Shown in pieces: positions 9,261 through 18,164 of a DNA stretch of 64,000 bases. This DNA is from Flavobacterium poyangense. Lineage in GTDB: Bacteria > Bacteroidota > Bacteroidia > Flavobacteriales > Flavobacteriaceae. Under the pieces are notes generated by a model. That model made no database searches, was not told the DNA's origin, and saw only the letters and a program-made list of their open reading frames with translations. Within the stretch, counting starts at the first letter, position 1; each line of letters opens with the position of its first letter. Made by a program: the position numbers and the translations under genes. The DNA is taken from NCBI RefSeq assembly GCF_011751075.1, contig NZ_JAALLN010000002.1, forward strand, positions 266,709-330,708, in the 5' to 3' direction.

Positions 9261-9680
9261 ATGGCCACAAACATTTCAACAATCGTCTTTAACGCGCCAA
9301 TAGAAAAAGTTTGGGCTGCTCTAACACTGCCTGCACTTGTAAAACAGTGGCAATACCAAAGTGATCTAATCACAGACTGGGAAATAGGCAGCGAAATCCG
9401 ATTTAGAAATGAATGGGACGGACAGGTTTTTCAGCAATGGGGAACCATTCTGGAGATTATTCATCATAAAAAAATCAAGTATTCTTTGTTTTTTCCGAAA
9501 CCGGGATTAGAAGACAAACCGGAGAACTATTTTCTTATGACCTATCTTTTAACCCCGGAAGATCAGAAAGTCAGACTTGAAATTATTCAGGATGACCATC
9601 GTGAGGGTGCCGTTCAGGAAGAACCTCAAGGCGATGAAAGTCCAATTTTACAGAGTTTAAAAGCGGTAGTCGAATCTTAA
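9261..9680 (+). CDS. SRPBCC (AHSA1-like) domain protein
   Basis: A 139-residue protein with the START/Bet v1-like AHSA1 pattern: an N-terminal strand (VFNAPIEKVWAALTLP), then KQWQYQSDLITDWEIGSEIRFRNEWDG, and a C-terminal helix ending QSLKAVVES. Members bind a hydrophobic ligand or act as Hsp90-type co-chaperones; no specific role can be given. It is last in the apparent operon starting at 4968 and ends at a bidirectional terminator. Confidence 0.85.
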   Translation: MATNISTIVFNAPIEKVWAALTLPALVKQWQYQSDLITDWEIGSEIRFRNEWDGQVFQQWGTILEIIHHKKIKYSLFFPKPGLEDKPENYFLMTYLLTPEDQKVRLEIIQDDHREGAVQEEPQGDESPILQSLKAVVES

Positions 9681-9698
9681 TCGATATTCTAAAAATAC

Positions 9699-9735
9699 AA
9701 AAGGGCAGATTTTAATTTAAAAATCTGCCCTTTTT
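9699..9735. terminator. Bidirectional terminator
   Basis: A long A/T-flanked stem (AAAGGGCAGATTTT and its complement) with a six-base loop lies between the convergent SRPBCC and rhodanese genes. Confidence 0.85.
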
Positions 9736-9738
9736 CGT

Positions 9739-10134
9739 TTAACAGGCGCATTCAATTTTCAGTCCTGCTTTTACTCCATTACTGCCCTCGGTGGCATAAC
9801 CGTCAAATTTCCACCATTCGATACCGCCGATCAGTTCTTTTACTTTAAAACCTAATTTTGTCATATTTAAAGCTCCTCGTGTAGAGGCATTACAGCCAAT
9901 ACCATCACAATAGGTTACGTACAGAACTTCCTTATCCAGATGTTTCGTATTCTCTACTGTCATTTCACGATGCGGAATATTGATTGCTGTCGGAATATGT
10001 TCCGCTTCAAAACCAAATGTTTTTCTGGCATCAATTACGACTACTTTTTCTCCGTTATTCAAAGCTTCAAACAAATCGGACGGATCCATTTCGTAGGCTA
10101 GTTTATTTTCATAATGTTTAATTTGTGCTTCCAT
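9739..10134 (-). CDS. Single-domain rhodanese-like protein
   Basis: A 131-residue rhodanese fold: VVVIDARKTFGFEAEHIPTAINIPH, then the active loop YCDGIGCNAS with C76 as the expected persulfide carrier and C81 within the loop. It ends with KELIGGIEWWKFDGYATEG. It would move sulfane sulfur in the cytosol. It is divergent from the LysR gene; the close head-to-head arrangement may mean that this regulator controls it. TACTTTTG at 10165-10172 (minus strand) fits a -7 box. Confidence 0.9.
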   Translation of the reverse strand: MEAQIKHYENKLAYEMDPSDLFEALNNGEKVVVIDARKTFGFEAEHIPTAINIPHREMTVENTKHLDKEVLYVTYCDGIGCNASTRGALNMTKLGFKVKELIGGIEWWKFDGYATEGSNGVKAGLKIECAC

Positions 10135-10281
10135 TTTACTATTCGTTTTAGTGATTTATTTTTTCAAAAGTACTCGAACATCAAACACCATAAAAACGAA
10201 AAGAATTCATCAATTTGATTACTTTTATTCATGAAAAAGCCATCCTAAAATTTTGTTTCTTTACATACAAATTCTCTAAAA

Positions 10282-11184
10282 ATGGAAATACGTCATTTAA
10301 GACTGATAAAAGCGATCGTAGAAGAAGGAAGCATCACCAAAGCAATTGACAAGCTCCATCTGACACAATCTGCTTTGAGTCATCAACTTAAAGAAGCCGA
10401 GTATCAATTGGGCACGCCTGTCTTTTCCAGAATCAATAAAAAACTGGTTCTGACCAAGGCTGGTGAAAAGATGTATCAGATCGCTAATGAAATTCTGGAC
10501 AAACTTTCTCAAACCGAAATACAAATCAAACAGATGGTTTTTGGAGAATATGGCGAAATCCGCATTAGCACCGAATGTTTTTCGAGCTATCATTGGTTGC
10601 CACCCGTACTAAAACAATTTCATCTTTTATATCCGAATGTGGAATTAAAGATTGTTACTGAAGCAACCCACATTCCGTTACAAAAATTATTGGATAACAC
10701 CATTGATATTGCCATCGTAAGCGATCAGATAAAAGACAATAATATTAAATACCTCGAGCTTTTTCAGGATGAAGTGGTAATGGCTGTTTCTGAAAATCAT
10801 GCCTGGGCCAATAAAAAATATGTTGTTGCCGAAGATTTTATAAATGAACATCTACTGATTCATTCCCTTCCGATGGAAACGGTTACGATTCATCAATTTA
10901 TTCTGGCTCCCGCCAAAGTAGTTCCTAAAAAAATCACCCCCTTGCCTCTAACGGAAGCTTCATTAGAAATGGTCAAAGCCGATATGGGCGTTATGTCAAT
11001 GGCAAAATGGGCATTAGTGCCCCATCTAAAAACCAGCCCGATCAAAGCCATTAAAATTGGCAAAAACGGTTTAAAAAGAAAACACTATATTGCCATTCGG
11101 GAAAAAGAGAATTATCCTGATTACTTTCATCATTTCATTAGCTTTTTACAAACCGAAATCAATCTTCAATGGAATATTCAATAA
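10282..11184 (+). CDS. LysR-family regulator, MetR-like
   Basis: A 300-residue LysR-type regulator. The N-terminal winged HTH (residues 1-60) contains GSITKAIDKLHLTQSALSHQLKEAE. The effector-binding part resembles MetR in STECFSSYHWLPPVLKQF and in the LLDNTIDIAIVSD strand. MetR in proteobacteria senses homocysteine and controls methionine genes; none are adjacent, so the ligand is only a suggestion. Its divergent neighbour is a rhodanese, which would fit a sulfur-metabolism role. The 3' end overlaps the following GNAT gene by 16 bases. Confidence 0.88.
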   Translation: MEIRHLRLIKAIVEEGSITKAIDKLHLTQSALSHQLKEAEYQLGTPVFSRINKKLVLTKAGEKMYQIANEILDKLSQTEIQIKQMVFGEYGEIRISTECFSSYHWLPPVLKQFHLLYPNVELKIVTEATHIPLQKLLDNTIDIAIVSDQIKDNNIKYLELFQDEVVMAVSENHAWANKKYVVAEDFINEHLLIHSLPMETVTIHQFILAPAKVVPKKITPLPLTEASLEMVKADMGVMSMAKWALVPHLKTSPIKAIKIGKNGLKRKHYIAIREKENYPDYFHHFISFLQTEINLQWNIQ

Positions 11185-11618
11185 GAAAATGCGAACTTAA
11201 AGATCTGCCCAAATTGATCCTTTTATGTCAAAAACATGCCGAATATGAGAGAACCGATTATTCCGACTTCGGAAAAGAAGAAGCTCTACAAAAAGCTTTA
11301 TTTAGAGAAAACCCAAAACTAAATTGTTTGGTGGTGGCGACTAACGAAACTATCGTTGGTTACGCTTCCTATACCTTTGACTATTCTACCTGGGATGCTG
11401 CTGATTTCCTCTATATGGATTGTTTATTTTTGGAAGAGGAAGTACGAGGTTTTGGAATCGGCGAACAATTGATCGACAGACTTAAGCAAATTGCTATTGA
11501 AAAAGGATGTGCCAGTATGCAATGGCAAACACCCCATTTTAACGAAAGGGCAATCAAATTCTACAACAGAATTGGTGGAAAAGGGAAAGAAAAAGTTCGT
11601 TTTACGCTACCTTTATAG
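11169..11618 (+). CDS. GNAT family N-acetyltransferase
   Basis: A 149-residue single-domain GNAT. The acetyl-CoA-binding segment LFLEEEVRGFGIGEQLIDRL carries the RGxGIG loop, followed by the MQWQTPHFNERAIKFYNRIGG pattern of the last helix and strand. It resembles diamine or spermidine acetyltransferase-type GNATs, but the amine acceptor cannot be told. Its start lies inside the LysR gene, so the two are probably translated together. Confidence 0.9.
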   Translation: MEYSIRKCELKDLPKLILLCQKHAEYERTDYSDFGKEEALQKALFRENPKLNCLVVATNETIVGYASYTFDYSTWDAADFLYMDCLFLEEEVRGFGIGEQLIDRLKQIAIEKGCASMQWQTPHFNERAIKFYNRIGGKGKEKVRFTLPL

Positions 11619-11635
11619 TCGAATAAAAATCATAA

Positions 11636-12451
11636 ATGACACAAATTAGTATATTAGGCTGTGGTTGGCTGGGCTTGCCTTTGGCGAAAAGACTAATCGC
11701 AAAAGGAACCCGGATAAACGGATCAACGACTACTGAAAGCAAACTTTCAATTTTGGAAAATGCAGGAATAAATGCGTTTTTGGTTTCAATTGAAAGTGAC
11801 GATATTTCAGAAATTATTATTCCTTTTCTAGACAAAAGCGATGTTTTAATTATTGACATTCCACCAAAATTACGGGCAGAAAATCAGGATTCTGAGCAGC
11901 AAATCTTTGTAGAAAAAATAAAAAATCTGATTTCGTTTATAGAAAAGTCTGCCGTAAAAAAAATACTTTTTGTGAGTTCAACTTCTGTTTACGGAAATGA
12001 AAATAGCACCATTACCGAAGAAACAAATCCAAATCCGGATACCGAAAGCGGGAAACAATTGCTTTTGGCGGAAGCTCTTTTACAAAACAATCCAAATTTC
12101 GAAACTACGATTCTACGTTTTGGAGGACTCCTTGGCGAAGATCGTCAGCCTGTAAATTTTCTTGCGGGAAAAGAAAACATAGCAAATCCGGATGCCCCCG
12201 TTAATCTGATTCATCAACAGGATTGTATTGGAGTGATAGAAGAAATACTAAACCGCTCTAAATGGAACGAAGTTTTCAATGCTGTTGCACCCTTCCATCC
12301 TACCCGTGAAGACTATTACACCAAAAAAGCAATCAATTTAAACTTAGCTTTACCACGATTCAGCTCGGAGCAATCAGATATCAGGAAAATCATTTCGAGT
12401 GAGAAGGTCGAAACGGTATTAAATTATACCTTTAAGCTGGAAAATTATTAA
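11636..12451 (+). CDS. NAD(P)-binding epimerase/dehydratase-like protein (YeeZ-like)
   Basis: A 271-residue extended-SDR relative. The N-terminal Rossmann loop is GCGWLGLPLAKRL, followed later by FVSSTSVYGNE with the S...Y catalytic-type pattern and ILRFGGLLGEDRQP. The lack of a clear YxxxK and the GxGWLG start place it nearer to YeeZ-type proteins than to true sugar epimerases. The substrate is unknown. It is 17 bases downstream of the GNAT gene and probably the last gene of the lysR operon. Confidence 0.82.
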   Translation: MTQISILGCGWLGLPLAKRLIAKGTRINGSTTTESKLSILENAGINAFLVSIESDDISEIIIPFLDKSDVLIIDIPPKLRAENQDSEQQIFVEKIKNLISFIEKSAVKKILFVSSTSVYGNENSTITEETNPNPDTESGKQLLLAEALLQNNPNFETTILRFGGLLGEDRQPVNFLAGKENIANPDAPVNLIHQQDCIGVIEEILNRSKWNEVFNAVAPFHPTREDYYTKKAINLNLALPRFSSEQSDIRKIISSEKVETVLNYTFKLENY

Positions 12452-12466
12452 CGTCACTTTTTAAAC

Positions 12467-12734
12467 CATATAAGTGATGTGAGTTCATATTATATTGGTC
12501 GTGTGATTTATTAGATGTAATATGTTAGATGTGATCAGTTAGCGACAATTCTTAAAAACGGTGCTTAAAAAATAAATTTTAGTCATAAAAAACCATTCCC
12601 GTGACATAATCAAACTATGAGAATTTAAACAAGTGAAACGCCTTTTTCCGTTTTCAAATCTATCTCTATGTGTTAAAAAATAATCCTCACAATAAACAGA
12701 ACAAAGCTTAAAATGAACTCACATCACTTATATG
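12467..12734. repeat. Inverted 22-bp repeat pair flanking a 224-bp spacer
   Basis: CATATAAGTGATGTGAGTTCAT (split here as CATATAAGTG + ATGTGAGTTCAT) occupies 12467-12488, and its exact reverse complement occupies 12713-12734. Similarity extends a few bases outward. A third copy with two mismatches lies at 14378-14399. Nothing coding is seen between the arms (gap 12452-12826). After the right arm, the AACTTTGCGAACTTTGCGATTAAC segment up to 12826 belongs to the CGCAAAG repeat family found at 19781 and 52251. Confidence 0.7.
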
Positions 12735-12826
12735 TTTCAAATATTATAGTTCAAATAAAAAAACTTTGCGAACTTTGCGATTAACACAAGCAAAAAAATC
12801 CTTGCGCGCTTTGCGGTTAAACTAAA

Positions 12827-13300
12827 ATGGAACAAACAGCCTACATACAATCTCCTCTCGGAATCACTACAATTGTAGGTGATGAAAACGGCATTTCTGT
12901 TATTTCAGTAACAAAAGAGGGGCAGCTTTCTGCTGAAATACCTGAAGTATTGCAAGAAGCTGTTCAACAATTACAAGAGTATTTTGAAGGCAAAAGAATT
13001 GATTTCACTTTAAAACTAAATCCAAAAGGAACAGAGTTTCAACAAAAAGTCTGGAAATCATTACTCGAAATTCCATATGGAAAAACGGTAAGTTATATGG
13101 ATCAGACTAAAAAACTGGGAGATGTAAAAGCAATTCGCGCAGTTGCATCGGCAAATGGCAAAAATCCACTTTGGATTGTAGTTCCTTGTCACCGCGTTAT
13201 CGGTACAGATGGATCACTTACCGGTTACGCAGGAGAGATCTGGCGCAAAAAATGGCTTTTGGAACATGAAAATCCGGTTAAACAACAAAGTTTGTTTTAG
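12827..13300 (+). CDS. ogt: Methylated-DNA-protein cysteine methyltransferase
   Basis: A 157-residue O6-alkylguanine alkyltransferase that repairs alkylated guanine (and thymine) by suicidal transfer to its own cysteine. The PCHRVIG acceptor motif places the reactive Cys at 121. The helix-turn-helix with the arginine finger is at VKAIRAVASANGKNP (100-114), and the KVWKSLLEIPYGKTVSY segment is canonical. It lacks an Ada regulatory domain, hence Ogt-type. It stands alone between repeat-rich gaps. Confidence 0.95.
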   Translation: MEQTAYIQSPLGITTIVGDENGISVISVTKEGQLSAEIPEVLQEAVQQLQEYFEGKRIDFTLKLNPKGTEFQQKVWKSLLEIPYGKTVSYMDQTKKLGDVKAIRAVASANGKNPLWIVVPCHRVIGTDGSLTGYAGEIWRKKWLLEHENPVKQQSLF

Positions 13301-13395
13301 TCTCCTGTAAAAACAGTAAGAATTTTACGCATATTTGCAAACAGACTCGAATTGTAAAAGTCTACTAATCTAATAGCTAAGAAGTTTCAAAAGGA

Positions 13396-14109
13396 ATGAT
13401 TGAAAAAATAAACCTTAACAACATTTTGTTTCTGGACATAGAAACCGTTCCCGAACAAGAGAACTTTAATGCTCTTGATTCTGAGATGCAATCCTTATGG
13501 GATCACAAAACCCAATACCAGCGAAAAGACGATTTCTCTCCCGAGGAATTTTATGAACGTGCCGGTATTTGGGCCGAATTTGGTAAAATTGTTTGTATTT
13601 CGGTTGGCTTTTTTATCATTAAAGGAGATATTCGAAATTTTAGAGTGACTTCCTTTTTTGGAGAGGAAAAGAAAATACTTCATGATTTCAATAACCTGCT
13701 CAACAATCATTTTAACGGACCACAACATCTTTTGTGTGGACATAATGCCAAAGAATTTGATATTCCGTTTATTGCACGACGTATGATTATCAATCAGATT
13801 GCCATTCCGAACAAACTTAACTTATTCGGGAAAAAACCTTGGGAAATCCCACATCTGGATACCTTAGAGTTATGGAAATTTGGTGATTATAAACATTTTA
13901 CCTCTCTAAAATTACTGACCAAAATCCTTGGCATCCCTTCTCCAAAAGGCGATATAGACGGAAGTCAGGTTGCTCATGTTTTTTATGTAGAGAAAGATAT
14001 TGACCGCATTGTAACCTATTGCGAAAAAGACACCATTGCCGTTGCTCAAATTTTCCTGCGTTTACGCCGTGAAGATTTATTGATTGATGATGAGATTATT
14101 CATGTGTAG
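13396..14109 (+). CDS. Predicted 3'-5' exonuclease (PolB-like DnaQ fold)
   Basis: A 237-residue DEDD-type nuclease of the family often called predicted 3'-5' exonuclease related to DNA polymerase B exonuclease. Visible motifs: Exo I LFLDIET (D14, E16), Exo II GHNAKEFDIPFIARR, and Exo III YCEKDTIAVAQ with the YxxxD arrangement. It would trim DNA (or RNA) 3' ends in the cytosol. It follows ogt by 95 bases on the same strand; a shared role in DNA repair is plausible but unproven. Confidence 0.88.
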   Translation: MIEKINLNNILFLDIETVPEQENFNALDSEMQSLWDHKTQYQRKDDFSPEEFYERAGIWAEFGKIVCISVGFFIIKGDIRNFRVTSFFGEEKKILHDFNNLLNNHFNGPQHLLCGHNAKEFDIPFIARRMIINQIAIPNKLNLFGKKPWEIPHLDTLELWKFGDYKHFTSLKLLTKILGIPSPKGDIDGSQVAHVFYVEKDIDRIVTYCEKDTIAVAQIFLRLRREDLLIDDEIIHV

Positions 14110-14208
14110 CTTTTTTGAAGTTGCTAAGATACTAAGTCGCTAAGGTTCTGAGATTAACAATTAATACTAAAAATTTGTGATTCTTATGTTTGCCGAGTAT
14201 TTTTTTCA

Positions 14209-14275
14209 CGCAGATTTAGCAGATTACGCTGATATTTTGTTTTGCGGTTTGGCAAAATAATCTGCTAAATCTGCG
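14209..14275. repeat. Perfect 18-bp inverted repeat (CGCAGATTTAGCAGATTA family)
   Basis: The left arm at 14209-14226 and the right arm at 14258-14275 are exact reverse complements around a 31-base spacer. They lie in the 320-bp gap 14110-14430, which otherwise holds a GCTAAGnnnCTAAGTCGCTAAGG tandem-like tract near 14125-14147 and the third copy of the 12467 repeat at 14378-14399. Related arms occur near 3391-3416 and 52441-52531. Confidence 0.75.
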
Positions 14276-14377
14276 AGACAAACCTACCAAGCAAAATTGA
14301 GTAAAAACAAATCAGTAATATAGAACTCTAGAAAGAATGTTTAGCGTAAAATAAAAAGCTCACACCAAAAGCTTTAA

Positions 14378-14399
14378 ATAAACTTACATCACTTATATG
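14378..14399 (+). repeat. Third copy of the 22-bp TCACATCACTTATATG repeat
   Basis: It matches the 12713-12734 arm at 20 of 22 positions, and the following TTTCAA and the preceding AAGCTT-like stretch are also shared. It ends 32 bases before the winged-helix gene. Confidence 0.7.
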
Positions 14400-14430
14400 T
14401 TTCAATAAAACACTCTAATTGGTTTAAATT

Positions 14431-15504
14431 ATGACACATCCGGAAATTGCACTTTTAAGAATGGCTTCTCAGAAAATCCTGAAAACCAACTTTCATGAAC
14501 CTCAGGAAATTGTACAGCATTTAGGCGCCATGCAGGCACAAGATTACACCATGGCCAAATGGGCCATTGGATCCCGCTGCGACGCTTCGGAGAAAACGAT
14601 CGAAGAAGCCATTAATTCAGGTAAAATCATTCGCACTCATATTTTACGCCCTACCTGGCACTTTGTTTCCGCAACCGACATTCATTGGATGCTAGATATC
14701 TCAGGTCCGCAAGTGAAAAAAATCATAGTTTCGGCTGCTAAAAAATACGATCTGGACGAAAAGAAGCTTAAAAAAATCAATAATGCTATCGAAAAGATTC
14801 TATCCAATCATAAAAGTCTCACCCGCGACGAGATCATCCGGGAACTGGATTTTAAAAAAGAAACTATTCATGATTTTCCCAGCAGTCTTATCATGGGATA
14901 TGCCGAATTAGATGGTGTAGTTTGCAACGGAAATATGAAAGGCAGACAAATAACCTATTCTTTACTCGAAGAAAAAGTTCCAAAAACCAAAACCAAACTG
15001 ACCAAAGATGAGGGATTGGTCAAACTAGCCAAGCGTTATTTTGAAAGCCATGGCCCCGCAACATTGCCGGATTTTATCTGGTGGTCCGGTTTTCCTGCTA
15101 CTGTCGCAAAACTTGCTGTACTTTCTGTTGAATCAGAACTTGAGACTGTTGAAGTTGATGGTACAAAATACTGGTTTAAAAAAGGCTTAGCTGCTGAAGT
15201 TACTAATCCCGGAAAAATTCACTTTCTCCCTTCTTTTGACGAAATTTTGATCTCGTATAAAACACGTGAAATCACAATTGCCAAAGAACATCAGCCCAAT
15301 GCCTTTACAAACAATGGTATATTCTGGCCCATTATTATTGAAAATGAAAAAGTAATCGGAACATGGAAGCGTACCGCCAAAAAAGAACATACTAAGGTAG
15401 AAACCAGTTTTTTTGAAGCGATTTCACCTGACAAAAAAAACCTTGTATTTGAAGCGATTAAACCTTTCGAAAGCTATTTAGAATCAAAAATCAGTATTGA
15501 ATAA
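14431..15504 (+). CDS. Winged-helix DNA-binding domain protein (HTH_42)
   Basis: A 357-residue member of the family with a winged-helix DNA-binding domain (PF06224, relatives of AlkX/YcaQ and AlkZ). Recognised from EIVQHLGAMQAQDYTMAKWAIGSR near residues 28-50, the IIRTHILRPTWHFV segment, and LPSFDEILISY in the last third. Some distant relatives unhook DNA interstrand crosslinks as glycosylases; I cannot assign that here because catalytic residues are not obvious. Monocistronic. Confidence 0.82.
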   Translation: MTHPEIALLRMASQKILKTNFHEPQEIVQHLGAMQAQDYTMAKWAIGSRCDASEKTIEEAINSGKIIRTHILRPTWHFVSATDIHWMLDISGPQVKKIIVSAAKKYDLDEKKLKKINNAIEKILSNHKSLTRDEIIRELDFKKETIHDFPSSLIMGYAELDGVVCNGNMKGRQITYSLLEEKVPKTKTKLTKDEGLVKLAKRYFESHGPATLPDFIWWSGFPATVAKLAVLSVESELETVEVDGTKYWFKKGLAAEVTNPGKIHFLPSFDEILISYKTREITIAKEHQPNAFTNNGIFWPIIIENEKVIGTWKRTAKKEHTKVETSFFEAISPDKKNLVFEAIKPFESYLESKISIE

Positions 15505-15655
15505 ATACTATTGAATCAGAAAAAAATTGTTTAAATCTGTGGCTGTTTTTTATTTTGCCACAGATGAAAAGAATTAAAATGATTATTTCTTTATTTGAAA
15601 AAAGTAATTCGTAAGAATTCGTGAAATTGCTTCGTCTCTTTTCGCAAATAAAATC

Positions 15656-15688
15656 TTTGCACTTATTAGGGCTAAATAATTACATTTA
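15656..15688 (+). promoter_or_regulatory. Predicted promoter that decides the start of the next gene
   Basis: TTTG at 15656-15659 and TACATTTA at 15681-15688, with 21 bases between. The boxes lie inside the longest possible reading frame (which could start at 15621), so the true translation start is more likely the ATG at 15705, 17 bases downstream. Confidence 0.5.
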
Positions 15689-15704
15689 CAAAAAAAACAG
15701 CATT

Positions 15705-17153
15705 ATGGTATTAAGTAGATTTTGGTTAACTATTTTTATTTCTTCAATTGTCTTTGTTGTAATCAGCTTGTTTACCGCCAATACGTATACTATTGATTAT
15801 GTTTTGAATGGAAAAAAAGACGATCCGATCCTGATTTCTGAAAAGTATGTTGAAGAACTTCCAGCTTTTATCAAAGACAGCATCAAAAAAGCACCGGATC
15901 AAACCTTAATCATCAATCGTGATACGCTCAATGCTGACACTACTTATGTTTATAAAAACAAAACCGTAAAAATTTTCAGCGGTCTGCAAAAATCAGATGG
16001 TCTACTGCCAACCTGTAAAAGTACTTTACTGGATTTGGTTTTACCACTGATGGCCTACTTAGCCTTTTTCTGCGGACTAATGGAACTTTTAATCATTTCG
16101 GGAGCATCCGGAAAACTGGCAAAAGCTCTGAGCCCTGTTTTTGTAAAGGTATTTCCGAGTATTCCTAAAAACCATCCGTCTATTTCTTATATGACCTTAA
16201 ATTTTGCGGCCAACTTTTTAGGATTAGACTCTGCTGCTACTCCATTTGGTTTGAAAGCCATGGAAAGTTTACAGGAAATTAACCCTGAAAAAGATAAAGC
16301 CAGTGATGCTCAGATTATGTTTATGTGTCTGCATGCTTCAGGTCTTACCCTAATCGCAACCTCAATTATTGGGTATCGCGCAGCAGCCAATGCCAGCAAC
16401 CCTGCAGATGTAATGCTGCCTTGTATCATTACCTCGTTTATTGGTACAATTGCCGCTTTTCTAATTGTTGGAATCAAACAAAAAATCAATTTCAAAAGTG
16501 CTTCTTTACTTGTTGGTTTAATGGTATTGATTGCAGCCATTGTTGGTTTATTGATGTATGTAAATCACTTGGATCTAATCGGAAAAAACTATTTTACCTC
16601 TAACCTTTCCGGATTAATATTAGTTGGAATTATCGCTTTTACCTTGATTTTTTCATTCCTCAACGAGAAAAAATTTACCGAAGCAAGTACTACTGTTTTT
16701 GATGCCTTTGTGGTAGGAGCTAATAATGGTGTTAAAACCGGAGTTACTATTTTCCCTTATGTTTTAGGAATGTTGGTCGCTATTTCTTTGTTTAGAAACA
16801 GTGGTTTGTTTGAAATCATAAGTGATAATATTGCTTTTGTATTCTCGAGTATGGGAGTAAACAAACAAATTACTGATGCATTGCCGGTAGCCATGTTACG
16901 TCCATTTAGTTCTGCAGGATCACGTGGTTTTCTGATTGATTCGATGAATACTTTTGGTGCCGATTCCATGACCGGAAGACTCAGCAGCATTTTTCAATGC
17001 AGCGCAGAAAGTACCTTTTATGTAATAGCCGTTTATTTTGGTTCTGTAAATATTAAAAATACCCGTTACGCCCTTGGCACTATGCTTCTGGTAGATGTAA
17101 TCTGTGTGATTACCGCTATTTTTGTGGCGAGCTGGTTTTTTAAACTAATTTAA
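15705..17153 (+). CDS. Nucleoside-recognition domain membrane protein (SpmA/SpmB-like fusion)
   Basis: A roughly 482-residue polytopic membrane protein. It has an N-terminal TM segment and a short extracytoplasmic insert, then two nucleoside-recognition (Gate) domains: the first around SYMTLNFAANFLGLDSAATPFGLKAM with following helices, the second around FVVGANNGVKTGVTIFPYVLGML and RPFSSAGSRGFLIDSMNTFG. Bacteroidota carry SpmA and SpmB as one fused protein although they do not sporulate, so the name 'spore maturation' is historical. The transported or sensed molecule is unknown. An upstream in-frame extension to 15621 is unlikely, because a promoter lies inside it. Confidence 0.85.
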   Translation: MVLSRFWLTIFISSIVFVVISLFTANTYTIDYVLNGKKDDPILISEKYVEELPAFIKDSIKKAPDQTLIINRDTLNADTTYVYKNKTVKIFSGLQKSDGLLPTCKSTLLDLVLPLMAYLAFFCGLMELLIISGASGKLAKALSPVFVKVFPSIPKNHPSISYMTLNFAANFLGLDSAATPFGLKAMESLQEINPEKDKASDAQIMFMCLHASGLTLIATSIIGYRAAANASNPADVMLPCIITSFIGTIAAFLIVGIKQKINFKSASLLVGLMVLIAAIVGLLMYVNHLDLIGKNYFTSNLSGLILVGIIAFTLIFSFLNEKKFTEASTTVFDAFVVGANNGVKTGVTIFPYVLGMLVAISLFRNSGLFEIISDNIAFVFSSMGVNKQITDALPVAMLRPFSSAGSRGFLIDSMNTFGADSMTGRLSSIFQCSAESTFYVIAVYFGSVNIKNTRYALGTMLLVDVICVITAIFVASWFFKLI

Positions 17154-17165
17154 GTTGCTACTTGT

Positions 17166-17322
17166 CGGTTGTAAAATGTGAAATGTAAAATGCAAACCTG
17201 AAATTTGATACGTTTTGCTTCACGGCTTTATTTTACAAAATAAAGATAAACGGATAATTTCACAAACTGACCTTCCACATCTCACAACCCAAAACTCACA
17301 TCTCACATCTCACATCTCACAA
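17166..17322. repeat. Dispersed repeat with 7-bp tandem CTCACAT units
   Basis: 17295-17322 holds 3.7 copies of CTCACAT. The left half (about 17166-17192) is the TTGTAAAATGTGAAATGTAAAATG type, roughly complementary in word composition. The same pair of tracts occurs at 2034-2232. Noncoding. Confidence 0.5.
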
Positions 17323-17359
17323 CCTGAGTAAATTAAATAATTTTAGACGATTAAATTCT

Positions 17360-18094
17360 ATGAGAATACTATGCCTTTTTGTTTTATGTACAATGCTTAG
17401 TTGTCAAAAGCAGAAATCTGAACCACAAGTAGCTGGTTTAATTCAAAAGAAAGAAATAAAAAAAGAACTTGCTACGGAAAAAAGATCTCAAAGAATAGAT
17501 ACTATTTTAATCAATGGACAAGATGACGAGCCGTCTAAAACGGAATATATTCTTGCCTATCTTTTAGATCAAAAAGCAGATAAAGACAGTGTTATTACAG
17601 AAAAGTATCGTCTTGATTTTTATCAGAACAAAATTAAAACAGCTTCTTCAAAACTAACGATTAAAGCGGCTACAGAAGGGTCAGATTGGAGTGCCTCTTA
17701 CGAAATGTCTTCTCCTGAGGTAAAAAACACTTCTTTTATAACACTCAACTTCGGATATCCTGCCTGTGGATATGTTCACAAAAACTACCTCTACCATTTA
17801 AAAAACAGCAACTTAGAACTCTTGCACGAATGGTTTACTATGTCTGATAGCGGTTGGGGAAGCTGGGTTGAATTTACAAATCCAAGTGGAAAATCAGATC
17901 CCGATTCTTTCTATTGCAAAACAGTTGCATTTGAACCGGATGACGAAAATGAGGAGATGGGCTATGAAAAACATTACGATTCAATCGTTTTTCAATTAAA
18001 AAACAATCATTGGACTAAAAAAATGTTAACTACAGAAGACAAAGCTTATTTTGAAAAAAAGCAATCTTTTGATGAATTTCACAAGACGGAATAA
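17360..18094 (+). CDS. Hypothetical lipoprotein
   Basis: A 244-residue protein with a short signal peptide ending in the lipobox LSCQ (Cys at about 15), so it is probably lipid-anchored on the periplasmic side. The body has no motif I know. The central part (FITLNFGYPACGYVHKNYLYHLK) and a GWGSWVEF segment look like a beta-rich domain. It sits alone before the fumarase gene. Confidence 0.65.
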   Translation: MRILCLFVLCTMLSCQKQKSEPQVAGLIQKKEIKKELATEKRSQRIDTILINGQDDEPSKTEYILAYLLDQKADKDSVITEKYRLDFYQNKIKTASSKLTIKAATEGSDWSASYEMSSPEVKNTSFITLNFGYPACGYVHKNYLYHLKNSNLELLHEWFTMSDSGWGSWVEFTNPSGKSDPDSFYCKTVAFEPDDENEEMGYEKHYDSIVFQLKNNHWTKKMLTTEDKAYFEKKQSFDEFHKTE

Positions 18095-18141
18095 ACTCTT
18101 CCAGAGGCCTTATTCAAAATCTTTCTAAGGTAAATAATTTC

Positions 18142-18149
18142 TAACTTTG
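18142..18149 (+). promoter_or_regulatory. Predicted -7 box of the fumarase promoter
   Basis: TAACTTTG matches TAnnTTTG exactly and lies 15 bases before the ATG. No perfect TTTG is spaced upstream; TTTC near 18122 is the nearest. Confidence 0.5.
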
Positions 18150-18164
18150 TAAAAAAACAAAGCA

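Noticed and set aside
17295..17322. Short tandem repeats considered as a CRISPR array
   Set aside because: The units are 7 bp with no spacers and no cas genes nearby.
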